A stretch of DNA of 64,000 bases from NCBI GenBank assembly GCA_903813345.2, contig CAIIXF020000001.1, positions 46,393,885 to 46,457,884 of the forward strand, written 5' to 3'. Every line of letters begins with the position of its first letter. Position 1 is the stretch's first letter. Below the pieces are notes generated by a model. That model was given only the letters and a program-made list of their open reading frames with translations. It had not been told where the DNA came from and searched no databases. The stretch is from Owenia fusiformis. Lineage: Eukaryota; Annelida; Polychaeta; Sabellida; Oweniidae. The position numbers and the translations under genes are program-made. Shown here in pieces: positions 23,301 through 35,554 of the stretch.

Positions 23301-25063
23301 TAAGTTCTGGAGACACGTCTGTAACAGCATTGTGCACAGAAACAGCTCAATTGATATCGAATTATTGAAATGATTCAAAGCTTATTTTGGCTTTTGGAGC
23401 AAATTATAGATTACCAGATAGTGGTAGTGAAGCAATGGAGTAATAATCTACAGTAAAACCTATACTACAGTGAACACCTATGGAGCCAAAATATGTTCAC
23501 CATAGGTAGGTGTGCACTACGGAGAGGCAATTTTATACTGAACTCAGTGAAGTGTGTGCTGAGAAGAGGCTTTCATGAGAGAAAGGTGTTCACTAAGACA
23601 GGTTTTACTGTATACATGTATATTTAGAAACTGATATACAAGACATATGAATATTGTAACATTGTGTTTTTCAGGATGAGGAGGCTGATGATCTGTTCTA
23701 TCTATTTGAAGATGACGAGGCTCCATTTGGAAATGGTCCTGAAAGCACATCACAACTCTCAAACAGTGACCTCCCAGATAGCATTAGGAATGATAACATT
23801 GACAACAGATCCCAATCTGAGCCTAAGCACCTAGAAAGTGAACTAAATGACAGTATTAAAGCTAATGAATCAGACTTGAACAACATTAATGTGGATACTG
23901 ACAAAATAGCGAACAGTGATACTGGTAAAGAAAATGAAAATCTGGGTCATAATGATGAACCCATGAATATTCAAGAAGAAAAAACAAAGGACTTGATAAC
24001 AGCCCCTGTCCAAATCAAGTTAGAAACAGTTAGCAGTCCGGAGACGGTAAAATCAGAGAGCACAAATGATGGAAACATAAATGATGATTTACTGTCTCCT
24101 GATAAAGCTAAGACAGATGTTGGCAATGAAACTATTGAAATTATTGAAAAGCAAGAGATGTTACTGGAAAAAGAAGTCAGTGTAAGCGATACAGGGTCTC
24201 ACGAAGGCTCCAATGAGGTGTGTTCAGTAAACAGTGACAATCGTGGGGATAACAGCTCAAACTCAGGTATCCAGAGTATATCAGTATGTAGTAGCACTAT
24301 TACCCCAAGCGATGGTCAAAGTTTTGAAGAAGCGCAAAGTTCTAACAAAGAATCCGATGGTTCAAATTCGAGTAAAGGGGACGAATCCCCTATCCCTGAC
24401 CAAGGACAATCTGCTTCAGGTGCCACAGAAGGAAAGTTCCCACAGACCAAATTTCTACCATATAATGCATTATTTGTTTCAAATCCTACAATTTATCTTG
24501 AATATGATACCCCCTCTAACATACCAGGTGTAGTAAAGAGAGGCAGACCCATTTGGGAGGAGGTAGGGGAACCAATGGACGAGAGAGTCGGTCTCCGCTA
24601 CCAAATGACTCCACCCTCAAATATTGAAGCTGTTTTGGAGTCCGATAAAATGAAGCTAGAGATGTTTAAGCATTCAGACATGATACAGCAGCAAATACAT
24701 TGTGTGCTGAAAGAAGCAAGGGCAGATATGAGACAGAAAATGAAAAAGAAAAAGCATAAATCAAATCGTGTTGATGCTGTGGACAATGAGAATGAGAAGA
24801 ATGTGGATGAGAATGAAATGCTCCAAGAACAAGAACAGAGTGGAGGTCTACTCCATATGGATCAGGATAAGACTAGCTCATCCTCTGGTTCTGTTTGTGA
24901 ACATGAGATGATGGGTCAGAATGACAAAAACTTTGACAGTTCATCGTCTGATTCCATATGTCAGGATACCTCTATGGGGGAGACATTTGAGCTCCTTTTC
25001 TCTTCTAACAGTCCTACCGGATCAGCTATGGAGCTAGAAATGACCAAAACAGATTCAGTGTAG
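11344..25063 (+). CDS. per: Period circadian clock protein, 17 coding exons, 1402 aa
   Basis: PER is the repressor of the animal clock: it binds CRY or TIM partners, is phosphorylated by CK1 and inhibits CLOCK:BMAL1/CYC in the nucleus. Coding exons: 11344-11408, 12817-12882, 13343-13506, 14552-14634, 14961-15208, 15962-16216, 16616-16722, 17943-18096, 18490-18613, 19019-19091, 19454-19675, 20158-20243, 20513-21119, 21349-21500, 21723-21911, 22513-22737, 23675-25063. Every junction is GT-AG and phases agree. Visible parts: helix-loop-helix-like segment (about 50-98), PAS-A (about 127-240), PAS-B (about 278-385, with GFLPQDLKGVSVFDLYHPDD), a helix YKQLNYVQMIRQFLISC (483-499) like the PER CK1-binding motif, and basic SRKKQK (641-646), a likely nuclear signal. 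Ser/Asp/Glu-rich C-terminus. The start is the first ATG after an acceptor at 11311; upstream non-coding exons are probable. The family call is firm; minor exon edges are less so. Confidence 0.93.
12918..13121 (+). mobile_element. Tc1/mariner-type MITE in period intron 2, copy 1
   Basis: About 204 bp with ends TTGTATAAGTGGTAT and CACTTATACAG (inverted). It shares most of its length with 18750-18954, in the same orientation, including TTTGCCTAATCATTTAATTT. The left flank is TA; the right flank is less clean. Confidence 0.7.
13830..14501 (-). mobile_element. 5'-truncated LINE fragment in period intron 3, with 90-bp direct repeats
   Basis: On the minus strand, 14488-14159 encodes the C-terminal end of a non-LTR reverse transcriptase, recognised by the zinc-finger-like pattern CNICGILEDEQHFIMIC. 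The 3' end of the element is the (TA)n/AAAGATATA sequence near 13920-13935. A 90-bp stretch at its 5' edge (14412-14501) is repeated at 13830-13919 with two differences. The reverse transcriptase core is absent, so it is a dead fragment. It ends about 50 bp before the period exon at 14552. Part of the same 3' tail recurs at 58502-58600. Confidence 0.75.
16794..17491. mobile_element. TTAA-flanked element in period intron 7
   Basis: TTAA occurs at 16790-16793 and 17492-17495. The ends CCTTCTGCA and TGCTAAAGG are inverted relatives of each other. The inside is non-coding and includes a CG-rich right subterminal region. TTAA targets suggest a piggyBac or Kolobok-like non-autonomous element. A shorter relative with the same architecture is at 22151-22390. 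Confidence 0.55.
17877..17939 (+). repeat. Three 21-bp tandem repeats forming a 3' splice-site tract
   Basis: Three copies of a 21-bp unit (CACTCCTTGCATCTTGTATTT, one variant) run directly into the AG at 17941-17942 that precedes period exon 8. Each copy ends TTTCA, but only the last is followed by G to make CAG. The array supplies the pyrimidine-rich tract of this acceptor. Confidence 0.85.
18750..18954 (+). mobile_element. Tc1/mariner-type MITE in period intron 9, copy 2
   Basis: 205 bp, flanked by TA on both sides (18748-18749 and 18955-18956). Ends CTGTATAAGTGGTA and CCACCTTTACAG are inverted repeats. Same family and same orientation as 12918-13121. Confidence 0.75.
22151..22390. mobile_element. 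TTAA-flanked MITE (240 bp) in period intron 15
   Basis: TTAA at 22147-22150 and 22391-22394 flanks an element with ends CCTCTTGA and TTCAAGAGG (inverted). It is similar in design and partly in sequence to 16794-17491. A lone right end (GGCATTCAAGAGGTTAA) is also visible near 29703. Confidence 0.6.
23451..23610. mobile_element. Tc1/mariner-type MITE (160 bp) in period intron 16
   Basis: Ends CAGTAAAACCT and AGGTTTTACTG are perfect inverted repeats flanked by TA at 23449-23450 and 23611-23612. GTGAACACC and GGTGTTCAC are also inverted inside. A diverged relative is at 35392-35554. Confidence 0.75.
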
Positions 25064-28044
25064 ATGTAGAGTTTAAGTAATCTTCTTAAACTTTTTTAAA
25101 AAGGCTGGAAGGATATACAATGACATGTCTGTCCACTTGAATTGTTGAAGGTCGGATGTGTGGCAAACTCTTTCACCCTTGAAAATGGACAAAGAATATA
25201 TCTTTGAATTTAAGTGGCTAGAACCACATTAAATGTTGTTTCTTGTATAAGTATCATCTCTGTGTCTGCGCATTTGTTTTGTCATGAATGCAATATTATC
25301 AATCCGTGTGTGTTCAAGCTTGTGTAATGGATTGATGCCCATTTCGATTTTTAGTTTGGATCAATTTATTATCAGAGCTGATAAACATGATAAAGGTTGA
25401 CCAATTTAAAGGAACATGAAATGTAGATAAATAATATCCAAGCACTTACTGGTAACTTCAAAATGATCGAGCCTAAAACAGTGATTTAAGGTCAGGCAAA
25501 TGTTGGGTAGGTACTTGGTAGATTATTCAATTTTCCTGTCTAACTGGTAGTTTATTTAAATGAAAGGGGTAGTGCCTAGAGGTGTAGAGGGAAATGATTT
25601 ATTGACATAACACAAAATGTTATACAAATATTGAATGGTGTGGAGTGTATATATTTCTGAGGGTGCATCCAACGATGCCTGGAGGGCGAGTAGAATACAT
25701 CCCTCACAGAAGTATAAACAGATATTAAACGATCACATCATTCAGTATTTGTTTTATCATTTCCCCATTATCCACAGGTAGTACATGATATTTATAAGAG
25801 GTTTAGTTTCAACCATGGACTAATTCTTATCACATTTGCAGATATTCTGTTGAAAATCACGACTTACATCAGAGCCAATGGATAAAAATTAGATTCGAAT
25901 ATTTCATATAAAATTCTGTTAACGCCTTCATGTTTTGAATTGAGTTATTGATTTTTGTGCACATTACAAGGATCATAATAATCTTTCCTAACCATCCATT
26001 ATTAAAATCTTTATTTTTTAGTAATCTTATGTTTATTTCTGTCTGATATGAAGTCCAAGATATACAAAAAATAAATTAATGGATACTTAATTATTTTCCC
26101 AGGGATTTGATTTGTGGCTTCAAAAGCGTTGAATATGGCCTGGTATTCATTGATGAATAAGTCTTTTTAAGCATGTGGATGGAATACCGCTATTTATTTT
26201 TAGTCACATGGTACCTGATTGACCAATGAGAGAACAAGTATCACCGCATGGAAATAATAAAATGTTGTATTTAGTGTTTTTGTTGTATCCTGTACATGCT
26301 TAACATCAAAGCACTGATTATTATATTTTAAACACATCATATTCAGTAACACTATATATCACACAATATTTTGTTCGATTTCTAATGTCTGGTTATTTTA
26401 GATAGTCCAAAAGCATTGAGAAAGCACTTTCTGCTGTGGAAACTGATTTCATTGACCCATCTGGACTAGATTTCGAGTTGTCGCTAAAAGTCCTAAACAA
26501 AAGATGGAGATTGTATTACATGTATTTGGAAAATCTGTACCTTATGACAAAAATGTAATCCTGCTTTTATGATTAAAAAAATGAGGGTCTACCATAGAAA
26601 AAGTTCATTTCCACAGTTAATGATGCTTTCTGAGTTTCAAAAGAGATCATCGAGCTCAAATTTATTTTTAATTTATTTTGAAGTGCAACAACAAATTGAA
26701 CAATATTTTGATGTAACTCTTTTGTTCTATTTAAATCATTAGTAGTATTATTATACAAACTTACTTTTCCAAAATATCAGCATTGTTTTAAATACTAAAT
26801 ATTAAAGTTTCAAGGAACACTATGCTTTATATGGTGGTGCTGTACAGCAAAAAAATGTATGTAATTAAAGTCTGTCCTTCCATTTAAAAGCAATTGTGGG
26901 TAGTTCCGAGGTAGGCTACAAGTAATATTATTTTTAGCTACAATGAGGGAATATACAATGATGAATAAATAGTGGAATGTTGTGTACAAATACTCACGAT
27001 AAAGGTGTCATTATGAGAATTCATTCGTTTGCTCACCATTGGTCGTCAGCATGCGATTTGTCAAAGATTTTTTTGGTTCAGAATATCACATGACTAATAA
27101 ATTACAACGTTTAAAATGATTCATTTTCAATTACTCCTGCAAAATTTATATAGAATGACCAACGATGCTCTATTGGAAGGATCCTCACGTATGATGCGGC
27201 TGACTGTGGTTTGATTCCTCGTTCAACATTTTTGTTGTTACTTTAAGTCTATGTAATGCAGAAAAAATTAACAGGCCTAACCACATTGATTAAAAATCAT
27301 TTATAATCTCGACAGTTGTATGAAAATGTAATAATATATGTCCAAATATTGCGTTTTGATGGAAGGTCAGGCTTTAAACAGGTTTAAGCGTTTAAACAAT
27401 ATTATGTAGAGAAGATATGGAGTGAATCCTGAGGGTTTAAGTATGGGATTTATCCAAGGAATAAACCTACATGTCCCTGATGGATTGAGGAGATGTGTAT
27501 AATTTCAAGAGGGGCAAATCCTATATCTAAAAAATAGTGTAACTCATACTTGGAAGGAATGTTATGGATGATGTCTGAAACTATGTTGCTATTTTTCATT
27601 CAGTCCATTTGCTTATAATCTGCCATTGTATTAAGTGGTAGATATAGAATATGTCCATCCTTCTCTTCAGATATCACACATATTCTTGGGAGTTATCTAA
27701 TCCAAACCGTTCCAAGTATGAGATAGTTATACAGGGTGTTTCATAATATCCCATCCAAAGCCAATCCTATATTACATGGCCTCGTAATCTATATATCATA
27801 TTCATGTTTATTATCCCACCAAATGATGTTCTAGAAGGAATGTTGAGAAGGTGTTTGTCCCGGGTTTGTCCGTTTGCTTTCATATGATGTATAACATATG
27901 GGGGTATGCCATCTGGGATTGGCAATTCATAAAGGGGCGGTCATTACGAAACACCGAGTAGAGATGCATGGTGCAGAATTGTTAAATATTGATAAATAAA
28001 TGTATGGAATGCTACATGCTGCTTTATGTTGAGTGAAAAATGTG
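25064..28044. other. Period 3' untranslated region and intergenic sequence
   Basis: AT-rich sequence after the period stop codon; the 3' end of the transcript is not certain, with AATAAA-like candidates near 26071 and 26256. Segment 26200-26260 (AGTCACATGGTACCTGATTG) is repeated near 61779. A tRNA-like stretch with a B box (GGTTTGATTCC) lies at about 27166-27225. No further gene is seen. Confidence 0.45.
27732..27958. mobile_element. Mariner-type MITE (227 bp)
   Basis: Left end CAGGGTGTTTCATAAT and right end ATTACGAAACACCGAG are imperfect inverted repeats, flanked by TA at 27730-27731 and 27959-27960. Confidence 0.65.
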
Positions 28045-29450
28045 AACCATTTGAAACCAGCGTATGTTTTAACCTATTTGAAACATTGTTCCATGTTAAC
28101 TCATTTGAAACCAGTGTATGTTAACCCATTTGGAACTGTTTTATGTTAACTTATTTGAAACCATTCTATGTTAACTCATTTGAAAATGTTCTATGTTAAC
28201 TCATTTAAAACCATTCTGTGTTAACTCATTTGAAACTGTTCTGTGTTAACTCATTTGAAACCGTTCTATGATAACCCATTTGAAACTGTCCTATGTTAAC
28301 TCATTTGAAACCAGTCTATGTTAACCCATTTGAAACCATTCCATGTTAACTCATTTGGAACCAGTCTATGTTAACCCATTTGAAACCGTTCTATGTTAAC
28401 CCATTTGAAACCATTCTATATTGTTAACCCATTTGAAACCGTTCTATGTTAACTCATTTGAAACCATTCTATGTTAACTCATTTGAAACTGTTCTATGTT
28501 AACCCATTTGAAACCATTCCATGTTAACTCATTTGGAACCAGTCTATGTTAACCCATTTGAAACCGTTCTATGTTAACTCATTTGAAACCATTCTATGTT
28601 AACTCATTTGGAACCAGTCTATGTTAACCCATTTGAAACCGTTCTATGTTAACCCATTTGAAACCATTCTATGTTAACCCATTTGAAACCATTCCATGTT
28701 AACTCATTTGGAACCAGTCTATGTTAACCCATTTGAAACTGTTCTATGTTAACCCATTTGAAACCATTCCATGTTAACTCATTTGGAACCAGTCTATGTT
28801 AACCCATTTGAAACCATTCCATGTTAACTCATTTGAAACTGTTCTATGTTAACCCATTTGAAACCGTTCTATGTTAACTCATTTGAAACCATTCTATGTT
28901 AACTCATTTGAAACTGTTCTATGTTAACCCATTTGAAACCATTCCATGTTAACTCATTTGGAACCAGTCTATGTTAACCCATTTGAAACCGTTCTATGTT
29001 AACTCATTTGAAACCATTCTATGTTAACTCATTTGGAACCAGTCTATGTTAACCCATTTGAAACCGTTCTATGTTAACCCATTTGAAACCATTCTATATT
29101 GTTAACCCATTTGAAACCGTTCTATGTTAACTCATTTGAAACCATTCTATGTTAACTCATTTGAAACTGTTCTATGTTAACCCATTTGAAACCATTCCAT
29201 GTTAACTCATTTGGAACCAGTCTATGTTAACCCATTTGAAACCGTTCTATGTTAACTCATTTGAAACCATTCTATGTTAACTCATTTGGAACCAGTCTAT
29301 GTTAACCCATTTGAAACCGTTCTATGTTAACCCATTTGAAACCATTCTATGTTAACCCATTTGAAACCGTTCTATGTTAACTCATTTGAAACCATTCTAT
29401 GTTAACTCATTTGAAACTGTTCTCTGTTAACTTATTTGAAACATCTTAAT
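28045..29450. repeat. 25-bp minisatellite, about 56 units, with higher-order structure
   Basis: The unit is approximately GTTAACCCATTTGAAACCRT plus TCTAT (25 bp); GTTAAC recurs in nearly every unit. Variant types alternate: GAAACCATTC, GAAACCGTTC or GAAACTGTTC, and GGAACCAGTC. A 3-bp-longer variant (TTCTATATTG) occurs at 28413 and again at 29091, exactly 678 bp apart (27 units plus 3), and the sequence around both matches for roughly 340 bp. A related block repeats at a 425-bp (17-unit) offset. 25 is not a multiple of 3, so it is not coding. Confidence 0.95.
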
Positions 29451-31991
29451 GTCAAATCATCGGACTCGTTTTTTGTTTTGTTATTAGAATCAGGTTCGTC
29501 AAAATTTTGAATCAATTGTAAAAGGATTAAGATAGAATCATAAAGTCACTTCACCTATATATTTTTTTGATCTGTATGAATACGACATTGGCACTTTATA
29601 TACATTTATATGTATATTTAAGTTTACTTTGAATAGCCCCAATCTTGTTCACAAAGTCACATTGAAATTGCCTATATTGCTGCATATTAATTTGAACAGC
29701 CTGGCATTCAAGAGGTTAAAGTTGAAGGGGGCCTTTAAGGTCAATTGATACTTTAATAGTAATATGAGGTGGCATCATGATGTGCATCTGTTGGTTTTGA
29801 TACATACCCTTACAAATTATTTCCACTTAGCTTTGCTTTACTGGTTTTTCCAAACCATTACTTTCATTTTGAGATGTATTTTTATAAATCCAAATCCGAA
29901 TCAACAAATATTCCCACAACAACAGACCATTGACCTAACCTATCCATGTGTAAAGCTATGTCGAAGGTCAATGAAGCTTTGCAAATTTTGAATACAGCCC
30001 AACACAACACTCGCACCTGGATATCTAGTGAGCAAGCATCTAGTTGGATAGTTACTAACTGAGGGAGGAACTACTAACTAAATAGAAGTGTCATAACTGA
30101 TATAAAAGGTAAGATTCAGAAGAAGTAACTCATTTCTACATGTGTTCAAACATAAAGAGGATTGGGGTGACTAAGTACTCTTTGTTTTGAGTGGGTTGAC
30201 ATCGTATTCAGATAAGCAAACAGTTCTACATTCTGATGGGCTCTGATCAACACCAGCCAACACCAACAAAGGCTGGGGTTTTACAGGGAATATAGGTTGA
30301 AAACATGTGAAAGTGTGGAGTTACCTAAAGGGAGATTAGAGCAAACAAGCTAAACAAAAATTCGTTCAATTTAAGATTATTTTTGACTCAAATCATCTGG
30401 CCATATGTCTACTTTCTAAAATTCCTCAAAGTGCATATTTTAGATAGGAAAACTAAAGATTTTTACAATAATGTATTTATTTTTCTATAATTATGGTTAC
30501 CATTCTTATTATTTTGGGGGATTTTTGTTTTCCACCACTTTTGCACTTTGAATCCTAACAACTTCTAACTCCTAATAACACCAATTTATAACAATGATAT
30601 GATGGATCTTTTGGGAGATTTTGTATTTGAGATGGTGAGGAATAGATTGGTAGGTCAAATGCACATGTTGCTTGCAATATTTTGTCACTCAATAATGTAC
30701 AGTATTAAAGGTACATTTGACCTGGGAGGAAATCCAATATTCACAAGTTGTACAAGGGTTCATACACCCCTCCATTTGGATTCTGAACAACGTTGTGTTT
30801 ACTTAACGCAATTAAGGTATTCACAACTGTAGTACAGTAAGTATATTTGTCAATATTGTGCCCTTATCAAATAAAGGGATAAAGCTGCATACGTACTTGA
30901 GCATTGCATGCTGTAAACTTGGAAATTGACCAAACCAAATATTTCATACAGTTATACTACAACACAGCAAGAGGTAAGTTGCTCTAATACATAACCTGAT
31001 AACATATGATTTTAGGAAATCCAAGGGGAGTAAGTCAATGATCCCCTCATTTTACCTTTATACATGTTATAAGTATAGGTACAACGGTAAGGGGGGGGGC
31101 AGGAATGCAGTATATGTAGACCTTATACATAATAGTTCATACAAAGTAACATATATAGAATAAACTTGAATATTAGTCTGTTGATGAGAACAACGGATGA
31201 GATATATGTTAGTTCCATCTTCTAGGCTTCATCATGTTCATCAATTTTAACAATTGATATTATTATATCAGTACATGTAATTTGAAACTCAGGTCACATT
31301 TCTAGGTGATGGTCATCTCAGAGGGCAATGTCATGATAAGGAATCCCATATAAAGGCTCTATTAAAACAAATGATGCTTAAGGATTTAAGCCCTGAACTC
31401 AGTACCCTCAGTGCAATGTGGATTGACTATTCCTTGAAGGTGTTGCTTTCCAAAATTTGCACGAGATGCGGAGCATCAAGTGTTAATTTTAGTAAACAAT
31501 GTTGCAACGCCTGAAAAGAATAATACATAATACAATGCATTGAGTCTTCACACACTGCAAAATATTTTTGATGAAACTTTTTGCAAGGGTCAAGCTGGCA
31601 AAGTATCAGTTTCAATCTGTAGAGTCCACTCATTTCTATGACAATCATTTATTAGTGACTTGAGTTCATTATTGGTTATATAAAGGAATATATTGCAGTT
31701 ACATGAAATAGCGTGTTCTGATTGGTTGGAATCGGACACACCTTGCCTAATTACAGGGTGGTCAAAAAATGGAAACCCTGCATTTTTCTTATATCTTTGT
31801 CATTTTAGGTAATTACTCAAATAACTCCCTGATATTTGAAACATTTGTACATCATTCAGTTCCCTACCAGCTAACCATATTTCATGACCATCAGATTGAT
31901 AGTCACAATGGTACAGCACTTTGACCAACCTGTATGTGTCAATATCTCTCTCATTTAATATATTCATCATGTTTATTCATTTTTTTAACAG
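29451..31991. other. Intergenic region between minisatellite and membrane-protein gene
   Basis: I see no gene here. A MITE end lies near 29703 and a MITE at 31754-31932. Sequence near 31459-31520 (TTTGCACGAGATGCGGAGCA) resembles a stretch near 61325. Untranslated exons of the following gene may lie here. Confidence 0.4.
31754..31932. mobile_element. Mariner-type MITE (179 bp)
   Basis: Ends CAGGGTGGTCAAA and TTTGACCAACCTG are inverted repeats flanked by TA (31752-31753 and 31933-31934). It lies just upstream of the membrane-protein gene. Confidence 0.7.
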
Positions 31992-32013
31992 TATGATCTT
32001 ATTCCAGTCAAAT

Positions 32014-32953
32014 ATGGCAGACATCAGACTGAGTTTCAGCATTGCAATGGTTGCGGCAGTTGTCCTTGGAGAGTTGTTCAGTCTCATTTGGTACAATCTG
32101 CTCTTCAGGAGAGACTATGGGGAACGTAACCTCATAATGGCCATCCTAGCTGATGTTGGCCTCGCATTCATCCTGAATCATATTATGGGGTAGGTGCAAA
32201 ACATGTTACAGGTTTATAGGGTCAATATCTCTTTATGCCCACAAAATCTTTGTTGGCATACATCAAATTCTCAAAATTAGGAACTTTGATTTTAAAAAAT
32301 GCTCAATACATTTCTGAGGGATGGGAGGAGGTCAGTCTAACATTTTTGGACATTTCAAAATGTTGACATGATCCCTTTTTATGAGGTATTGATTATATTA
32401 TCATTGATCCAAGTGCAGTTTTGTGTGAAATATCAATTAAAAAAAAGATAGATATACATGATGGAAAATTGTGAATGATAATTATAGTTACATTATTATC
32501 ATATGTGCTGTGGTAATACTTAATCAGATGTAGCATTCACTCCAGCGAAAGGGATGAGTAAGACGAATTAATTACCATAAATATTAATGAAACAGGGTGA
32601 GACAGTTTGAAAAAATCATTTCGTCAAGGTAACACTCACTGGTTCCAAATGCAGCTGAACGATTGTTAATGTCGCACCCTGTGTGTGTTCACCCAGGTTG
32701 TTCATGTACGAGATTGCATATACATGTATTATAAAATGGCATTTTAATTGTTTCCAGGCAACACTGGTCAGTCCGTAACATCGAGGATGCTGTATGGCTA
32801 TCCATCTGGTTAGGATGTCTTTATATCTGTCTTGAGTCCCCTCATCATTTATGGCATCAACGTGATCTTACCCGCTTCCTCATCCATGCCTTGCACAAGT
32901 TTGGCATCTGCTTCGTGATGGTCTTCTCCCTCGATTACTTCAAGAACTACTAG
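32014..32953 (+). CDS. Small four-helix membrane protein, DUF1761-like, 123 aa
   Basis: Two coding exons, 32014-32189 and 32758-32953, joined by GT-AG, phase 2. The product has four hydrophobic segments at about 6-29, 39-58, 70-85 and 98-118, consistent with a small integral membrane protein. The segment VLGELFSLIWYNLLFRRDY (17-35) resembles the start of DUF1761 proteins, a family of unknown function. No signal peptide distinct from the first helix and no catalytic motif are seen. The ATG at 32014 has purine at -3 and G at +4; an in-frame ATG at 31993 would add seven residues but lies right after a possible acceptor. 5' non-coding exons are likely upstream. Gene reality is well supported by frame and splice agreement; the family name is tentative. 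Confidence 0.75.
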
Positions 32954-35391
32954 GTCTCAATCATAAATGAGACTTATATAAAGTCGTAGAATCTGAATGG
33001 AACAGACAATTATTAAAAATAGACATTCACTGGAATAAATTAAACAGCCATTTCTGGATCAACACTTACTACCTAGATAAATCTCAGGTGCAAGATGTTG
33101 ATTTCTTAATGAAGAAAATAATTCAATCTTTCATTCTCTCCTATATAAACATGCATCTATGATAAAGATTCTTCTTTATCAAGAACACAACATCAGGAAT
33201 AATCACTTAACTCAGGAACAGCAATTTACTGGTAGACCAATTCACTCCACTATACCTTGCATTTGGTGTTCATGAGCAACCCATTTGGCTTATGAGTCAT
33301 GATTTTGTATTTGTTTTTATGTGTCCATTCCTTATGAATGGTTTATCGGTTGAATGTTAGATGTTACTAAGGCACTTTCAAATATATACTAAACAATACA
33401 ATTGGACAAACAAAGTATCTTATGCATTCCTAGGTGTGAATTGTACGTACATACTGTATATTTAGGTACCTTGTATGCATTTATTTTTGGATTTATTAGT
33501 ATCACTGAAGATTAAGTAAACTATCTGATGTCCAGATAACCTAATAGATTACTGTCATCATGATTTTCTTAATGGAAATATGCTGTAAACTATAATCATC
33601 CACACCTTCTAATAACATTGTAACCTTGCAACTCATATATTACTCTGAAATTACATAAACTAGCCTCACTACTTTGCCTATTACAAATGATGTTTACTGT
33701 TTTGATGCTGATCTTAACAATCTCAAACGAAGCATCCATGACCTTATGCAGGTTTAAATGTTAAATGACATCATGGGCTCTAATTTGAAAGCCCATGATG
33801 ACATCTACATATTTTATCAAATGGCAGCCTGATATTCCAAGGATATTATAGATGAACAATATCTCATCAGAAATATTTTTGACATTTTATACTGTGTCTG
33901 AATGTTTGTATTTCATTTGGAAACTTGTTTTGTATTGTAACCACATTTATATTATGTATATTAGCATTAGAATTGTCATTGTAACTTTTGCCACCCTGGT
34001 TCCTCCATTCTTGGTAAGTTCTAACCATCTGAAAAACTAAGACTGAAATGACCATATATTAATATATTGTATTACATGTTGTTTAGTTAATTAATTATGA
34101 AGTGTATCATATTTCATGAAGGGATATACCTCCAGAACCAAACATCAGATAACTAATTTATCCTATGACCAGTGACTTTTTATCTATAAAACATTGATAA
34201 TTGTAAATTATCTTGTACAGATGGAATTAACAGATTTCTAAACTATGCTTTATTATGCTGTAGACTGTATATGAATTACACCATTAATTATATAAAATTA
34301 TTTGTTTTTATAATTTCCATAATCTGTTATGGACTTGAAACCCCACAAGTTTTAAAGAGGATGAGAGATGTTATAAAAACACATTCATTTAATTAATGTA
34401 CATGTAGATTAATTAGAACAATAATCAAATCTTGAATATGATTTTAAGAGTTTTTGTTCAATGTTCAATCCCTTTATTCTATGCATACTCCAATTTCTTT
34501 GATTTCATCACACTACAATGCATTGTATTTGATTAGGATCCAGATGTTTTGAATTGTGAAAAGTACAATAACACCATCCTTGCTGCAAGGGTATTTTACA
34601 AGTTATATTTAAGCATAAATGAAGTCCTTTGAAGAAGGATGCCATAACACCCCAACACTATATTCAGGGGAAATAAAGATGAAGTAATTTATGAAATGCC
34701 AATATTTTCTGTATTTCATGAGAAATGTTTAGATTAAGACGTAATACATAGCAAAATGATTATTTTAACAATGGGCTTTCAATTACAGTTAAAAGCCCAT
34801 GTTTTAGCATGACACCCCTCTTAGTATTATGCTAACATAATGACAAACGTGGACAATACTGATGATGATAATGATATGTATTAGTAATATGGATTCCCTG
34901 TCATCATAAGCTATTGAGAATATTGAATAGAGAAATACAAGCACTATATCAGGTTTAATATGGCATGTCTCCATTGACAATTCTGGTTTTCTCTAGTTAA
35001 AGGTTTACTAAACAAGCATTATTAATATTCATTGCACATGTTTCAACATGCTGAGGAAATAGAGGTACGATGTGTTGATTTATCAGTAATAAAGATTAAA
35101 AGATGGCAGCATTGTACAGTGGCAAGATGTAGAATTCAATTTGTTTATCACATGTCCTGTCCACAAATGAAAACATAGGGACCATAGTTCTCATTCTCTA
35201 TGGAAATATTCCAACTTATAAGTGGTAAAATTACAAGGGAATAAGGATCCAGGTCAATGATTTCCCAAAACATATCTCATCACTTTTCAAACTAACCCAT
35301 TTCCCAAAAATAACTAACATTTATTGACTTCTTTCAATTGGATTATTTCTTATCTAAATCTTTGTATCCTAAAAGAATATTAATATATATA

Positions 35392-35554
35392 CAGTAAAAC
35401 CTTTCTCATGATCCAAACATGTCAGCAAAAAGTGTTTAGATTAGCAGGTGTTCACATTTCAAGATTTTATAAACATGTGAATCAAAGGGAGATAACTTTG
35501 AGACCAAGAAAAAATGTTTAAACTGAGAGGTGCTCGGATATGCAGGTTTCACTG
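35392..35554. mobile_element. Diverged CAGTAAAACCT-type MITE
   Basis: The left end CAGTAAAACCT follows TA; the right end AGGTTTCACTG is its imperfect inverted copy. It has the same family design as 23451-23610, including GTGTTCACATTT-like internal sequence. The right TA flank is not preserved. Confidence 0.55.

Noticed and set aside
28045-29450. CRISPR-like array
   Set aside because: The 25-bp units are contiguous with no spacers, and this is animal DNA; it is a minisatellite.
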